Below are positions 22,285 to 32,285 of a stretch of DNA of 64,000 nt, in pieces; the first letter of the stretch is position 1; the number at the start of each line of letters is the position of its first letter. The translations under genes and the position numbers were made by a program. Source of the stretch: Plasmodiophora brassicae (lineage: Eukaryota; Endomyxa; Phytomyxea; Plasmodiophorida; Plasmodiophoridae). Under the pieces are notes generated by a model. The model searched no databases and was not told the origin of the DNA. It saw only the letters and a list, made by a program, of their open reading frames with translations. The stretch spans positions 558,001 through 622,000 of the forward strand of contig JASFAU010000010.1 in NCBI GenBank assembly GCA_039704465.1. The letters are read 5' to 3'.

Positions 22285-23076
22285 ATGCCTAAATCAAGCA
22301 GCGCAACTGCGGCGGTGCTGACTGCTGTGCGGCGACCGACAGTCGGCCTGACCGGATCGGGATCGATGATCATGAAGGGGTACGTTGGCTTCGTGGCCGT
22401 CCTTGTCGCAATGTGTGTCGGTACCGTTGTGTGCGAGAACTTTGTTCAGCGGTTCGTTCGGAAGTCGCCTGAGAAACTCCCGGCGGCGCTTGTCGGCGGC
22501 GAGGAGAAACAGACGCAGTTGGTCGCCAGGAACATGATCCTGGACCGTGTGGAGAAGTACGCCGCGACGAACGCCTTGCACAAGGAAACTAAGGAGGACA
22601 TCCAAGCCAACCGCGACATTCGTGCGGCCTTGAACATGGCCCGCAAGGTGGTCGCCTACGGAATCGTGTATGCCGAGTCGCGAGCTGGCATCCTGAAGGA
22701 AATGAACGTCGACAACATCAAGAAGAAGATTCAAGACTTCCGCACTGAACTGAAGGCGCTTGATTTGCTCGACACCTTCGTCGACGCCTGCGAACACGAC
22801 GACTCTGTGAAGGCGGGGACCCCCGTCTACCGTCTGCTCGTTCGGTACGGCGAGGCGTACCACGCCGCCAAGCAGACCCTGGAGGAGCGCCTGACGGAAT
22901 GTGACGAGTACAATTTCAGGGCGCAACTGAAATGGGGGCTCATCATCGGTGGCATCGTCCTGGTCGCCATTGCGCTGTTCGTCGTGTCCGCATGCGCCTG
23001 CCAACGCGCCCTTCGCAGGAAAAGGGTCGCCCGCGAGCATGACCTGCTGTCTGGTCTGACGCCTTATCAAGTCTGA
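22285..23076 (+). CDS. Single-pass membrane protein, unknown family
   Basis: 263 residues, one exon. An N-terminal hydrophobic segment (GYVGFVAVLVAMCVGTVVC, about residues 32-50) could be a signal peptide or anchor. The middle 160 residues are charged and helical (AATNALHKETKEDIQANRDI, KKKIQDFRTELKALDLLDTF). A second strong membrane segment, LIIGGIVLVAIALFVVSACA, lies near 218-238, followed by a basic cytosolic tail QRALRRKRVAREHDLL. Topology suggests a type I protein with a helical exterior domain. No homologous family recognised. Confidence 0.65.
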   Translation: MPKSSSATAAVLTAVRRPTVGLTGSGSMIMKGYVGFVAVLVAMCVGTVVCENFVQRFVRKSPEKLPAALVGGEEKQTQLVARNMILDRVEKYAATNALHKETKEDIQANRDIRAALNMARKVVAYGIVYAESRAGILKEMNVDNIKKKIQDFRTELKALDLLDTFVDACEHDDSVKAGTPVYRLLVRYGEAYHAAKQTLEERLTECDEYNFRAQLKWGLIIGGIVLVAIALFVVSACACQRALRRKRVAREHDLLSGLTPYQV

Positions 23077-23263
23077 CTTCGTCTTAGTAAAACCAGCAAC
23101 GGGGAAACGCAGCTCTGCTTTTGCAGGCGCCAGGGCACAGGGTGGGGAGCCCTTCTGTGCAGATGGCATCGGTTCTGAGTCGTGCAGTCCCAGTGTCGAG
23201 CATCGGGAGGCTAGGTCGAGCTCCCCGAGGGCTGGCAGGCGCCGTGTTGACCGGCATCGTGCA

Positions 23264-23905
23264 ATGGAGAACCTGAAAGACAAACTCGGAGGGCAGTTCG
23301 ACTCGAAGAGCCTGGTGAGTGCCGCCCTTACATGTCAGTGATCCATGGCGCTGGCCGGCGCAGGCGCCGCTGATTGACGCGACAGACCTGCACACAATCC
23401 TGGGCCTTGCTGTGAACTCCTACTTGCTGTATGCCTGGCATCAGTACGGCGGGGCGCGCTGCTCGACAATGCTGGCGACCTGGCTGTTTGTCATGGCCGC
23501 ATCAGGCCTGGCTATGACGGTCCTGGCGTTTGGGCTTGTCTTATACAAGAAGCGGCGTCTTCGCTGGTACAAGCAATTGCTAATCGCCGGCGAACGCGAA
23601 CCTCCCGTATCCATCATCTTCACTCTTCTGTAACCTTTGAGAGCCGCGCCGAAATCTGTCGCGCTAATCGAATGACCAGGGAGAATCTGGCCATGAACGT
23701 GCTGTTCTTCGGGTCGTTCTTTATTCTGGCCTGGCTCGTCTTCGGCAACTTGCTGGTCTATAGAACAGCCCCAGACCAGTGCCCTGTGGAGATTATCCAG
23801 GTGTCGAAATACTACGTCACTGCGTACTACTTCACGATCGCGCTGGCCGTCCTGAACGCTGTTCGTCGACACGTCGCAGCGAACGGCTTGCCATGCTTTT
23901 ACTGA
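23264..23905 (+). CDS. Small four-helix membrane protein, unknown
   Basis: Three exons with clean GT-AG junctions: 23264-23314, 23364-23629, 23680-23905. They total 543 bases, 180 residues. A short acidic/basic N-terminus (MENLKDKLGGQFDSKSL) precedes four hydrophobic segments: TILGLAVNSYLLYAW, FVMAASGLAMTVLAFGLVLY, VLFFGSFFILAWLVFGNLLV and VTAYYFTIALAVLNAV. Loops contain few charges; Cys appears in YRTAPDQCPVEI. The exact fit of the three exons supports a real gene although I do not recognise the family. Confidence 0.6.
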
Positions 23906-24008
23906 TACAATTATATACCTATTCACAGCAGAGGGCGATGTGCTTGCTGTATGCGAATTCGGGGACCTGTGAGGTTCTGCGGTAGGAAGAGGTACAGACG
24001 TGATGCGA

Positions 24009-24625
24009 TCAGCCTCGCCACCATTTGCTCATGCGAGTCATGATGCGATTGCTTTGATCCAGGTCTCGGTTGACAGCGCTGAGGTTGTTCTGCGCCTTGA
24101 CTATGACTTCCCGCTGGGCCTGCAGGTTCTTCAATGTCTCCGCCCCGACCTGCTCGGTCTCTTCCAGCTGGCGCCTGGCGTCATCCACCATCTGTCGCTG
24201 ACGATTTGCACTGGCCTCGAGCACCTAGACGGCAGCCCCGATGAGAATCAAAATCGAAGGGCATGTTGTTGGAGCACGCACATCGCTGGGATCAGAGGAG
24301 GTCGTGCCTTGCCTGGTGGAGCCACCGCCGCCACCGCCCCGAGATGGGCCAACCAGGCTGGCGTGCTTGACGTCCTGCAGACGCTTCTCGACTGTCGATA
24401 TGCGCGTCTGCCATTCGGCGCGCTCGGCACCGGCCAGCGCCCGCATCTCGGCCTTCATCAATCGCACGATGCGCTGCGCCTCGTCGATGCTCGACTCTGC
24501 AACGGCATCGTCAGAGGGCGGCCAGATTCCGATCCGCACTTCGTATTACGGCCGTCGGCGGCCTGCACGTGGTCGAGGCAGGCGACCAGTTCGGCCTCAT
24601 GGCTCGTCAATACGTCCGCCGACAT
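24009..24625 (-). CDS. Qb-SNARE, Vti1-like
   Basis: Exons 24625-24550, 24496-24282 and 24224-24009 join with GT-AG introns to 507 bases, 168 residues. The N-terminal part (MSADVLTSHEAELVACLDHV, SSIDEAQRIVRLMKAEMRAL) is a helical bundle as in Vti1. A Gly-rich linker precedes the SNARE motif ASANRQRQMVDDARRQLEET to DLDQSNRIMTRMSKWW, with the Gln layer and the GAETLKNLQAQREVI core typical of Qb SNAREs. The protein ends RMSKWWRG with no membrane anchor. A weak alternative splice near 24018 would replace the end by a sequence finishing ALCCE, also without an anchor. Expected role is endosome/Golgi membrane fusion. Confidence 0.75.
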
Positions 24626-25721
24626 TGTCGCAACGTCGGCGCACTAACCACTCGATCGATGACCACCTGGGTACCGGGTACCACCACTGCAATACTACCC
24701 GATTCGCTACCAATGTAGTCTTCGTGCCGACTACTAGACAATATTTATTCCACAACGGCATACAGCAACAACTGCTTGTGTGTCAGCAACCGGCGGAGGA
24801 CATCGTTCACGAATGCAGGGTCGCTTCATCACTTCTTAGAGGTATGTTTAGTCGTCACCGATCGTCTCAGTGGATTGACAGATATGTGATATAATCATTA
24901 GCGACCACGACTCGTGAACGATATCCCCAGCAGGTCGCTGGAATATTCCCCAATTGTTTGCTCTCAGGTCTCATCATTCATCGTCAATACCCGAATGGGA
25001 TCAGAAACTCTAGTCTGAAATTTGATGAAATCATCAACGAGCGCTCTGTACCACGAACGACTACATGGTAGACCGTCTGTAACGACGGACTACCGTGTAG
25101 TCGTTGCTCTCAGACAGCCAAGGGAAACTTGCAGTCATCACATTCCATTCAGTGGTAGAAGAATAGAAAGGTGTTTGTCCTCATCGAGCCTGCCTTGGCC
25201 ATCAAGGTCGTTGGCCACGAACCACTGACCTTGATTCCAAGCAGCGTAATGCGTTGTGACTTGTGAGCTCGGTGCCAGGGTCGCCGTGGCGGACAGCGTG
25301 GCAGACTGCGTGGCGGACTCCGCCCGCAGGGGCGACATTAGGGCGATCCCCCATATCTCAATCAAAGGTTCGCTTGCGCGCGCGGCGCGCCGTATCCGAA
25401 CGCGAGTGGCGCGCGAGCCGGGAGTGTCATGTCAGCGCGTGGAGCTGATCTATGTGGACTCCCGTTTTCGAAGCTCAATTCGGCACTGGTGCAGATTTGC
25501 GCCATTCAGGTTTCCCATGGCGGTCGGATGAACGCAGCAGACCGTGGAACTGCCATGCCGCACCTGCAATGCCGCATCTATGTCAATACAGACGTTCAGA
25601 CACCGTTTCTAAATTTGGAGGTTGCACAGGCTGGAAGAGTGGGAAGCGACTTGCGTCTCCGGAGTGCGGCCTGCGCCACGGACCGCGAAGTAGATAATTA
25701 GGCATCCAGATCGGACAAACG
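24626..25721. other. Gene-poor 1.1-kb stretch
   Basis: More AT-rich than its surroundings at 24650-25050. A minus-strand open frame 25138-25365 ends in coding-like NDLDGQGRLDEDKHLSILLP and might be a gene remnant. A near-perfect 22-bp hairpin lies at 25056-25105 (separate entry). Nothing else recognised. Confidence 0.3.
25056..25105. repeat. Hairpin: 22-bp arms, 6-base loop
   Basis: Arms 25056-25077 and 25084-25105 are reverse complements at 20 of 22 positions (core AACGACTAC...GTAG). It could be a transcript-end structure, a small-RNA precursor stem or a footprint of a small mobile element; the sequence alone does not decide. Confidence 0.6.
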
Positions 25722-26918
25722 ATGAAGGTCGCCTGCGTACTGACGAGCCTATGTCTCACGGTTGTAGTATCCATGGTGGTGCCCGGGCACGGCACGCCCG
25801 ATCCTGCTCAGAAGCAGCGTGATCGCCGCGAATTCGACGAGGTTGCGCCGTGCGTCGTTTGTGCCAAAGAGAAACCACACTGACAACGTGCATGCATGGC
25901 GCAGATCTGGTCGCATCGTTTTCATCACTTTATCCCTCGCAGAGTACCGTTGTCGCATCACGAACTCATACCGGCAGAGAATCGAGCGTCGGTCATCCCA
26001 TGCGAAGATCTCAGCTGGTGCTACAACAACGACGACGAAATTTTGTGCATAGGGCGTGGAACATTTGGGGAAGTGCTCCAGGGACGATACGGCGAGTTCG
26101 ACGTAGCCGTCAAAGTATTTCCATCTGTCTCCTCTCGTGGCGAGCTCAACGGCTTCACGAACGAGCTAACGATGTTCATGACCTTGGCCCGCCTGCAAAA
26201 CGTGATCCCGTTCGTCGGATTCACCCTGCTACGAGACAGGAGACCCGCCATCGTCATGTCGCTCGCGTCCCGTGGCTGCTTGCGTCGAATGCTCAAGAAA
26301 CGATCCGTTCCATTGTCCACTCGGCTCGAATGGGCCGCCGATGCATGCGACGCGATCGCTGAGATGCACAGTAATGGATACGCACACGGTGACGTTAAGA
26401 CTGGCAACATATTAATCGGATACAATGGCGATGGACTGGACCCGCAAGGTTTCATTGCGGATCTAGGCGCGGCGTGCAAGGTCGAGGACAAATCGCGTTT
26501 CTGGAGGTCGCATATGACGGTAAAAGTTTCAGCAGGAACGGCGTATGCAACTATGTAATAACTGCTGTTGCTTCAGTGTACAGTGAACTATGCTGCCCCT
26601 GAGCAACTCGCCCTCACCGTTGGCAAATCCGACCCGTGGGATGAAGCATGCGACACGTGGAGTCTGGGCGCCGTAGCGATTAGCGCGATCCTACAAAAGG
26701 AATGGACGCCGTTTCCCGGTAACCAACCCGACGCTCAAGCTTCGTACTACGAGCATGTCTGCGTGAAGAAGAACCGACCGACCCTTCCTCCTGGCAAGGT
26801 CAGCGACACGCTCGACATGGTCATCAACCAATGCCTGTCCTTCATCCCGAGCCAACGCCCACCGGCGAAACTGCTCTCCATTGCATTACGGAGGGAAGCC
26901 ACATTGCCGGGGCACTAG
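25722..26918 (+). CDS. Predicted secreted protein kinase (TKL-like)
   Basis: Exons 25722-25849, 25943-26519 and 26577-26918 splice by GT-AG to 1047 bases, 348 residues. Residues 1-24 form a signal peptide (MKVACVLTSLCLTVVVSMVV, then PGHG). No membrane segment follows. The kinase domain starts near residue 66: glycine loop IGRGTFGEV, lysine in VAVKVF, catalytic loop HGDVKTGNILI (HGD for HRD), metal site ADLGAAC (DLG for DFG), VNYAAPEQLA for the activation-segment end, and DTWSLGAVA for helix F. The catalytic Lys, Asp, Asn and metal Asp are all present, so activity is plausible. The first intron (86 bases, phase 2) is what links the signal peptide to the kinase, and is the main uncertainty; without it the kinase would start at about 25896 and be cytosolic. 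Confidence 0.72.
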
Positions 26919-27091
26919 GTTCTGGTTTTGAGCCTCTGCTGAATCTATAAAGTCGACGCTGTACACAGACCGAATGCGGCCGGGACGATTATGAACTATT
27001 AGGGCGGGTGCCATATCGCGCGGCGCCTGTTCGTGCGTACGGACTTCACGGTGTCCGTAGCCTCAATCGTATCGGATAAGGGGATCCAGCC

Positions 27092-27354
27092 ATGGTGAGG
27101 ACGACAGCCCGTCGCGCGTCACGGGACGACCGGTTGCTGAATCATGGTTGCAGGCTGACGTTGAGGAGGCGGCCAAGATGGCGCGTGTCGTGAAAGTCCT
27201 GGGCCGTACGGGTTCGCGAGGTGGCGTTACGCAGGTCCGCGTGGAATTCCTCGAGGGCAACCGCTCCATCGTCCGTAACGTCAAGGGTCCCGTTCGCCTC
27301 GGCGATATCCTGTGCCTGCTCGAATCCGAGCGTGAAGCGCGCCGCCTGCGTTGA
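27092..27354 (+). CDS. RPS28: 40S ribosomal protein eS28
   Basis: The first exon is just the ATG (27092-27094). A 59-base intron starting GTGAGG and ending TTGCAG follows (27095-27153), and exon 2 is 27154-27354. The spliced protein is 67 residues: [18 protein letters not shown], then [39 protein letters not shown], ending SEREARRLR, diagnostic of eS28. Length equals yeast Rps28. The alternative of starting at the internal Met (27178) would drop nine residues. Located in the small ribosomal subunit near the mRNA exit. Confidence 0.93.
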
Positions 27355-27698
27355 TCGTCCATAACCAGCACGTCTCCCTAAATACAACTGCCGATCCATC
27401 CAGGCCTGGTGCAACGCCCGCCCGTACTGGCTCCGTCCCGCCGTTATAGATCTTTATTATCGTCATGCAGGAGCACGCGCCACCCTCCTCAGACCGCAAC
27501 TCACACGTCGACCTCTGGGGCTGTCGTCGTGCGGTGTGTGTGGGTGGTGCTGCGCTCTGCAGGGATCGTTCGGGTGGCACCCCGTATCCGACCAGCCAGT
27601 CACCGACTGCTCGAAGGACAGAGAGCGGGCGCGCGCGCGACCCCCGTCCCTCTTGGCACTGCACAGGTCTTCGAGATCTTCCAGACGGTAGCGCCTCG

Positions 27699-29249
27699 AT
27701 GAGCCGTGCGGTGGCCAAGCGGGGCACCACGAACGCGTTCGGCCCCGATGCGGCTGGCTGTGTGAAACGCCTGCGAACCGAGGCGCCCGCAGCGATCGAC
27801 GCAGACGACGAGACGATTCGCGAGCTGGAGGACGGCCGGTCGTCCAGCTGCGCACGTCGAACGATCCTGGCCCAGTTCTGGCAGGAGCAGGTCGTGGCGC
27901 CGCCCGCCGGCGAGTGCGCCACCCAGATCAAGTTCACGGCCAGGTACCGGGCGTTGTCGCCCGCCAACAAGCTGCGCCTGCTCGAGGTGACGCAGCGCGA
28001 CGAGATCGCCGCCGACCTGCTCGTCAACTCGTTCCCGACGATGCCGGTGGCGCTGCAACTCGAGCTCCTGCGCCTGTCGCCGTACCACAAGACGGCGATC
28101 GGCATGCACCTGATGACGATCCAGTTCCCGGTCATGAGCGACGACATGCGCCTGCGGTTCCTGGAGGTGGCCCCCGAGAACATCCTCGTCGCTCTGCTCG
28201 AGAAGCACGTCGACGCCATGAGCGTCCGCGAGGCGCTGATCGCGTCCCGCCAGCTGGACGGGCGGCAGTACGCGCGCCTGCGCCAGGCCACGTTCGACCT
28301 CGTCTGGCGCCGCCGGGACCTCTGCGACACCGACGACCTCATCGACCTGGCGCAGATCGTCCTGCCCGCTGCCGGCCGCGACCTCGTTGCCGAGATCAGG
28401 AGCAGGTTCGTGTCGGGGTCTGGGGAGCGGCAGCGGCCCCCGCCGGCCGCCAGGGTCGTCCCTGGGCCCTGCCCGTTGCCGTCGACGACGCCGCCCGCCC
28501 CCGCCGACGGCGCCATGCACTTCCTGGCGTTGCTGTTCCCCAGGGGCATGGCCGAATGCTATCGGTCGGCGGCGACCCGTGTCCGGCTCGGGCACGGGCC
28601 GCTGGTCGCCATGCCGCTGGTCACCAGCGGCGGCGGCGGCGACGACGACGACACCGTGGAGAAGCGGGCCGCGTTCCGCCTGGACGCGGACGTCGACTGG
28701 ACGGCCGCCCAGTACGGGTTCCTGCAGGTGGTCCTGACGCGCGAGCTGGGCGATGGGGTGGCCGCCGCCGTGACGCTGTCGGACGGTGTGGACAGGACGT
28801 TCGAGGTTGGCGTCGTGGACGACGACTCGCCGATGCTGGACGTGCCGTGGCCGCTGCCGGGCCTGGGCACGCCCAGCACGATCGCGATCCAGGCGCACCT
28901 GCAGGAGGCCGACGACGATGAGAGCGAGGACGTGGAGAGCGGCAGCGAGGACGACGACGATGAGGACGACGGTCGGGCGTCGACGATCGCGGACGTGAGG
29001 TCGGGCGGGGAGTCGCCGACGCGGTTCCTGACGATGTACAAGGTGCTGCAGGCGCTGGTGTCGCTGGGGTGCATCAGCGCCGCCGACCAGATCAAGCTGA
29101 TCCTGGCGTACAGGAAGGCGCACATCAAGCCGCTGCTCGACGTCATCGTGGCGCAGGCCACAGCGGCGCCGTCGTCGCCGACGCAGCCGGACCCGTTCGT
29201 CTTCATGAGAATGCTGCGCGAATGCAGAGGCGTCATACTCGATGACTAG
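27699..29249 (+). CDS. Unknown acidic protein, 516 residues
   Basis: One exon from MSRAVAKRGTTNAFGPDAAG. The first third is helical and Leu-rich with repeated short units (YRALSPANKLRLLEVTQRDE, ALQLELLRLSPYHKTAIGMH, RLRFLEVAPENILVALLEKH), suggesting a small alpha-solenoid. A Pro-rich linker precedes a beta-rich region (residues about 270-400). An acidic tract (DDDESEDVESGSEDDDDEDD) separates it from a helical C-terminus (YKVLQALVSLGCISAADQIK, LILAYRKAHIKPLLDVI). The frame is open 78 codons upstream, but that part is low in information. A 507-residue antisense frame is a composition shadow. No family recognised; a nuclear scaffold is a guess. Confidence 0.7.
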   Translation: MSRAVAKRGTTNAFGPDAAGCVKRLRTEAPAAIDADDETIRELEDGRSSSCARRTILAQFWQEQVVAPPAGECATQIKFTARYRALSPANKLRLLEVTQRDEIAADLLVNSFPTMPVALQLELLRLSPYHKTAIGMHLMTIQFPVMSDDMRLRFLEVAPENILVALLEKHVDAMSVREALIASRQLDGRQYARLRQATFDLVWRRRDLCDTDDLIDLAQIVLPAAGRDLVAEIRSRFVSGSGERQRPPPAARVVPGPCPLPSTTPPAPADGAMHFLALLFPRGMAECYRSAATRVRLGHGPLVAMPLVTSGGGGDDDDTVEKRAAFRLDADVDWTAAQYGFLQVVLTRELGDGVAAAVTLSDGVDRTFEVGVVDDDSPMLDVPWPLPGLGTPSTIAIQAHLQEADDDESEDVESGSEDDDDEDDGRASTIADVRSGGESPTRFLTMYKVLQALVSLGCISAADQIKLILAYRKAHIKPLLDVIVAQATAAPSSPTQPDPFVFMRMLRECRGVILDD

Positions 29250-29341
29250 ACGCGTGTATTAGATCATCATCATATGCCGCAGACACAGCCCCCGTCTGTT
29301 AATACAAATATATATCCATCGGGCATCATCATCATCACGTG

Positions 29342-30951
29342 TCAGTCGGCGACCATCCGGATGAGGGCGTGCCGGTGCTTCCCGATGCGAAGTATGAAGG
29401 CGTTCCCGTGCGGCTGCAGGGGTTTGCCCTCCTTGGGCACGCAGCCGTTGACGGTGACGGCGCCCGCCTTGATCAGGCGCCGAGCGCTCGATCGCGTCTC
29501 GTCCGGCAGCGCCCGGCAAACAAGGTCGACGAGCGATACGTTGTACCGGTCGGCCTCAGCCAGCTTCAGTTCGGGGATCCCCGGGATCCCGTTCCGGATC
29601 TCCTCGAACGGCAGCTTGTCGATGTCGCCGTCGAACAGGATCTGCGTCGTACGTTTCGCCTTCTCCACGCCCTGTTCGCCGTGCACCATCCTGGTCCTGC
29701 GGATACGATCGATCAGCACGAGCGCCTTGGCCACGCCAAGCGCGCCTTACACTGATTCAGCCAGAAGTTGTTGCGTCTCAATGGGTCGTAGTGTCGGGTC
29801 GTCGATCTGGGCCAGCGGGACGAGCGAGACCCAACGAAGCATCTTGCGGACGTCGGCGTCGGGCGTGTTCAGTAGGCTCTGGTACAGTTGGAACGGTGTC
29901 GTCTTGTCGGGCGACAGCCAGACGCCGTTGCCGCCGGTGGATTTGCCAATCTTCATACCCGAGCTGGACAGCATCAGCGGAACCGTCAGGCCGTACACGT
30001 CCTGGTCCAGTCGCTTTCGAATCAGGTTGATCCCGGCCGTGATGTTGCCCCATTGGTCGGATCCACCAATCTGCAGCAGGCAGTTGTGCTGGGCGGCCAG
30101 GTACAGGAAGTCGTACGCCTGCAGCGTCTGGTACAGGAACTCGGTCAGCGTCATGCCCGTCTGGTTGTCCAGTCGGGAGCGGACGCTGTCCTTTGTCAGC
30201 ATTTGTTGCAACTGTTGGACGTCAGAACGCGCACACACCCACAGACACACACACCGTATCAGGACGGGCGCCAAGGCGGGAGCCAGACCTTGAAGTGTTT
30301 AGCGATGTTGCGCATGAACTGTATGATATTCATGTTCTCGTACCAGTCGATGTTGTTAACAACCATCGCCCGGTTGGACACGTCTGGACTGCAGTCCAAC
30401 ACCCTGGCGACGTCGGCCCTGATGCTATCAACGTTGCGTTCGACCTGATGATCGAGGGAGTCAGACGGTGTGCGACAGGCGAGGCGCATGCTCGCCGTCA
30501 GTACCTGGTCTGGGTCCAGGAACGGACGTTCGCTGTCCCGTCCACTCGGGTCGCCAATGAGCGCCGTCGCACCACCGATAACAACAATGGGCGTGTGCCC
30601 GGCGTCCTGCAGGCGCCGCATGGCCATCAGCACCATCATATTGCCGAGGTGCAGCGATTCGGCGGTCGGGTCGAATCCGGAATAGAAGCACCTCGACTCC
30701 GATTTCAGCCACCGTTCCAGGTTCAGACGGTTCGCACAATCCTGCAGGCACTCCCGGTTCTCCAGGTCGGCGATCACGCACAGCCCCTCGGGCGGTGCGC
30801 GGCCCAGCATCTCCGGATTCGCGTCGTCGTCGGTGAACAGCGGACTCGGGGTCGCTCTGCATTCCGCGAACGATCGCCTGCATCGCAAACGACGTCCGAC
30901 GGCCCTGTGGACCCCGATCCACCTCATCATCATCGTCACCATCGCACGCAA
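29342..30951 (-). CDS. Tyrosyl-tRNA synthetase, mitochondrial type
   Basis: Bacterial/organellar TyrRS that charges tRNA-Tyr. Three exons: from 30951 to about 30286 (ends FMRNIAKHFK), a middle exon beginning LQQMLTKDSVRSRL, and a last exon after a GT-AAGG intron near 29753 that restores VTRMVHGEQG. Class I signatures: SLHLGNMMVLMAMRRL (HIGH), YLAAQHNCLLQIGGSDQWGN, and SGMKIGKSTGGN (KMSKS variant). The C-terminal S4-like domain includes SARRLIKAGAVTVNGCVP. The N-terminus is rich in Met, Arg and lacks acids (MRAMVTMMMRW, VGRRLRCRRSF), as in a mitochondrial presequence. Convergent with the preceding gene. Confidence 0.93.
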
Positions 30952-31793
30952 ACTCTACGCGATCTACCTCACGCCGTCAGGAGAGTCGCAGCCAAATATA
31001 CGACGCTCGAGAACTGGGCGAAAACAACTGGCACGGCTACCATCGCCGTTTCTGCGGGAACGGCCAACTGGAGCGGATGCCCGTCACGGGTTTGGACGTT
31101 CGGTTCGGAAATTTGCTGCGGGCGGCGGGTCATTGTGCCTTGGCGCCCGCGTTGGTGGATGATTGCCTCGGTGGCGAGTAGAGGGATGCCTGCGCAGGCG
31201 CGCTGCGACGCGTGTATTTACAGGCGAAGCGCGCGTGACATTCAACCCAAATGGTGAACTTGCCAGCAGCAGCAACAACGCTAGACGTCCGCGCGATGAC
31301 GCAGCAATGCGCCGTCTTGCAACGGATGGTACTGCGACAATGTCGTGCTGTGACTACTCAGTGCGCCCGCAAATGGTTTCCTGCAAGGGCGTCCTGCCAA
31401 TTGTGTGTGTGTGTGTGTGTGTGCACGCAACTAACACGAGCGGTCGTCAGTGGAGGGAGGCGGGACCTCGCTGACGCGGGTCCATATGAGGTGTGCCGAC
31501 GCTCAAGTGCGCGTGTACGACGATTTGAGGTACGCCAGCAAGCTATGTAGCGGGCGTCGGAAGCCATCCAGCGCTCACCCCGTGGAACCTTCCCGGGGGT
31601 GGATCATTGGCGCCCTGTGTCGCCACGGGTCGGAATGCCGAATGCGCGCGTTACGGAGTCCGCGAAAATAGGGCAGCCCATTCGTACCGGTAATCAGCTC
31701 CGTTCGGGGTTCCCGCCTCCTGACGCTGTGACGTGTCTGCTTAGCCCCAGCGCGTCCTCTCCCTGCCCCGTGAGTCCTGCCCGCCTCTATCGG
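30952..31793. other. Intergenic stretch with a GT microsatellite
   Basis: About 840 bases between the TyrRS start and the Zn2Cys6 gene. Contains an 11-unit TG run at 31402-31423. Open frames on both strands look random. Promoters of both flanking genes should be here. Confidence 0.35.
31402..31423 (+). repeat. (TG)11 microsatellite
   Basis: Eleven uninterrupted TG dinucleotides read directly. Confidence 0.95.
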
Positions 31794-32237
31794 ATGACGA
31801 AGAACGGCGTCGCCAACGGTACGCGAGGTCTGCCCCGGCAGGCATGCATGTCGTGTGCGCAGAAGAAGATCAGGTGCGACGGCGAGCGGCCCTGCGGGCG
31901 TTGTCGCTCGGCATTGCAGGAATGCCACGATCAGCCGGCCCGCGTGCGCCCGCCGGGCGTCAAGATGCGACGCATCCCGCGGGCCTGCCCCGCTTGCATA
32001 CGCGCCAAAGCCCGATGCGAGTTGCAGAGGCCGTGCGAGCGATGCGTCAAACATGGCAAGGGGCACCTGTGCGACAACCCGCCGAGGGTGCCGCAGCGTC
32101 CGGGGCCGCTAATCCCCGTGAAGAACGCTCTCAACGAATTCATGCCGACGCCCGAGTTCGTCCGCGACTTCTTCCTCCGGTCGCATCGATACTATAGCGT
32201 CGACTACGTTCGCTCTCTTCCGGAGCTCAGACGGTAA
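31794..32237 (+). CDS. Protein with two Zn2Cys6 (GAL4-type) clusters
   Basis: 147 residues from MTKNGVANGTRG. Cluster 1: CMSCAQKKIRCDGERPCGRC then RSALQEC (C-x2-C-x6-C-x5-C-x2-C-x6-C). Cluster 2: CPACIRAKARCELQRPCERC, then a slightly longer last loop to GHLC. Both have the fungal binuclear spacing and basic residues between the second and third Cys. The C-terminus (EFMPTPEFVRDFFLRSHRYY) is short; there is no zipper or activation domain. Likely a small DNA-binding protein. The frame is open upstream to 31599 but that part lacks conserved character. Confidence 0.8.
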   Translation: MTKNGVANGTRGLPRQACMSCAQKKIRCDGERPCGRCRSALQECHDQPARVRPPGVKMRRIPRACPACIRAKARCELQRPCERCVKHGKGHLCDNPPRVPQRPGPLIPVKNALNEFMPTPEFVRDFFLRSHRYYSVDYVRSLPELRR

Positions 32238-32285
32238 TCATGGCGGTAACGACGGCCGGCTGTCTCCCTGAACACGTTTGCCAGG

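Noticed and set aside
27600..29123. 507-residue minus-strand frame opposite the acidic unknown gene
   Set aside because: High GC at third positions makes antisense frames open; the sequence is Arg/Gln/His-rich with no domain, while the plus frame has helices, a linker and an acidic tract.
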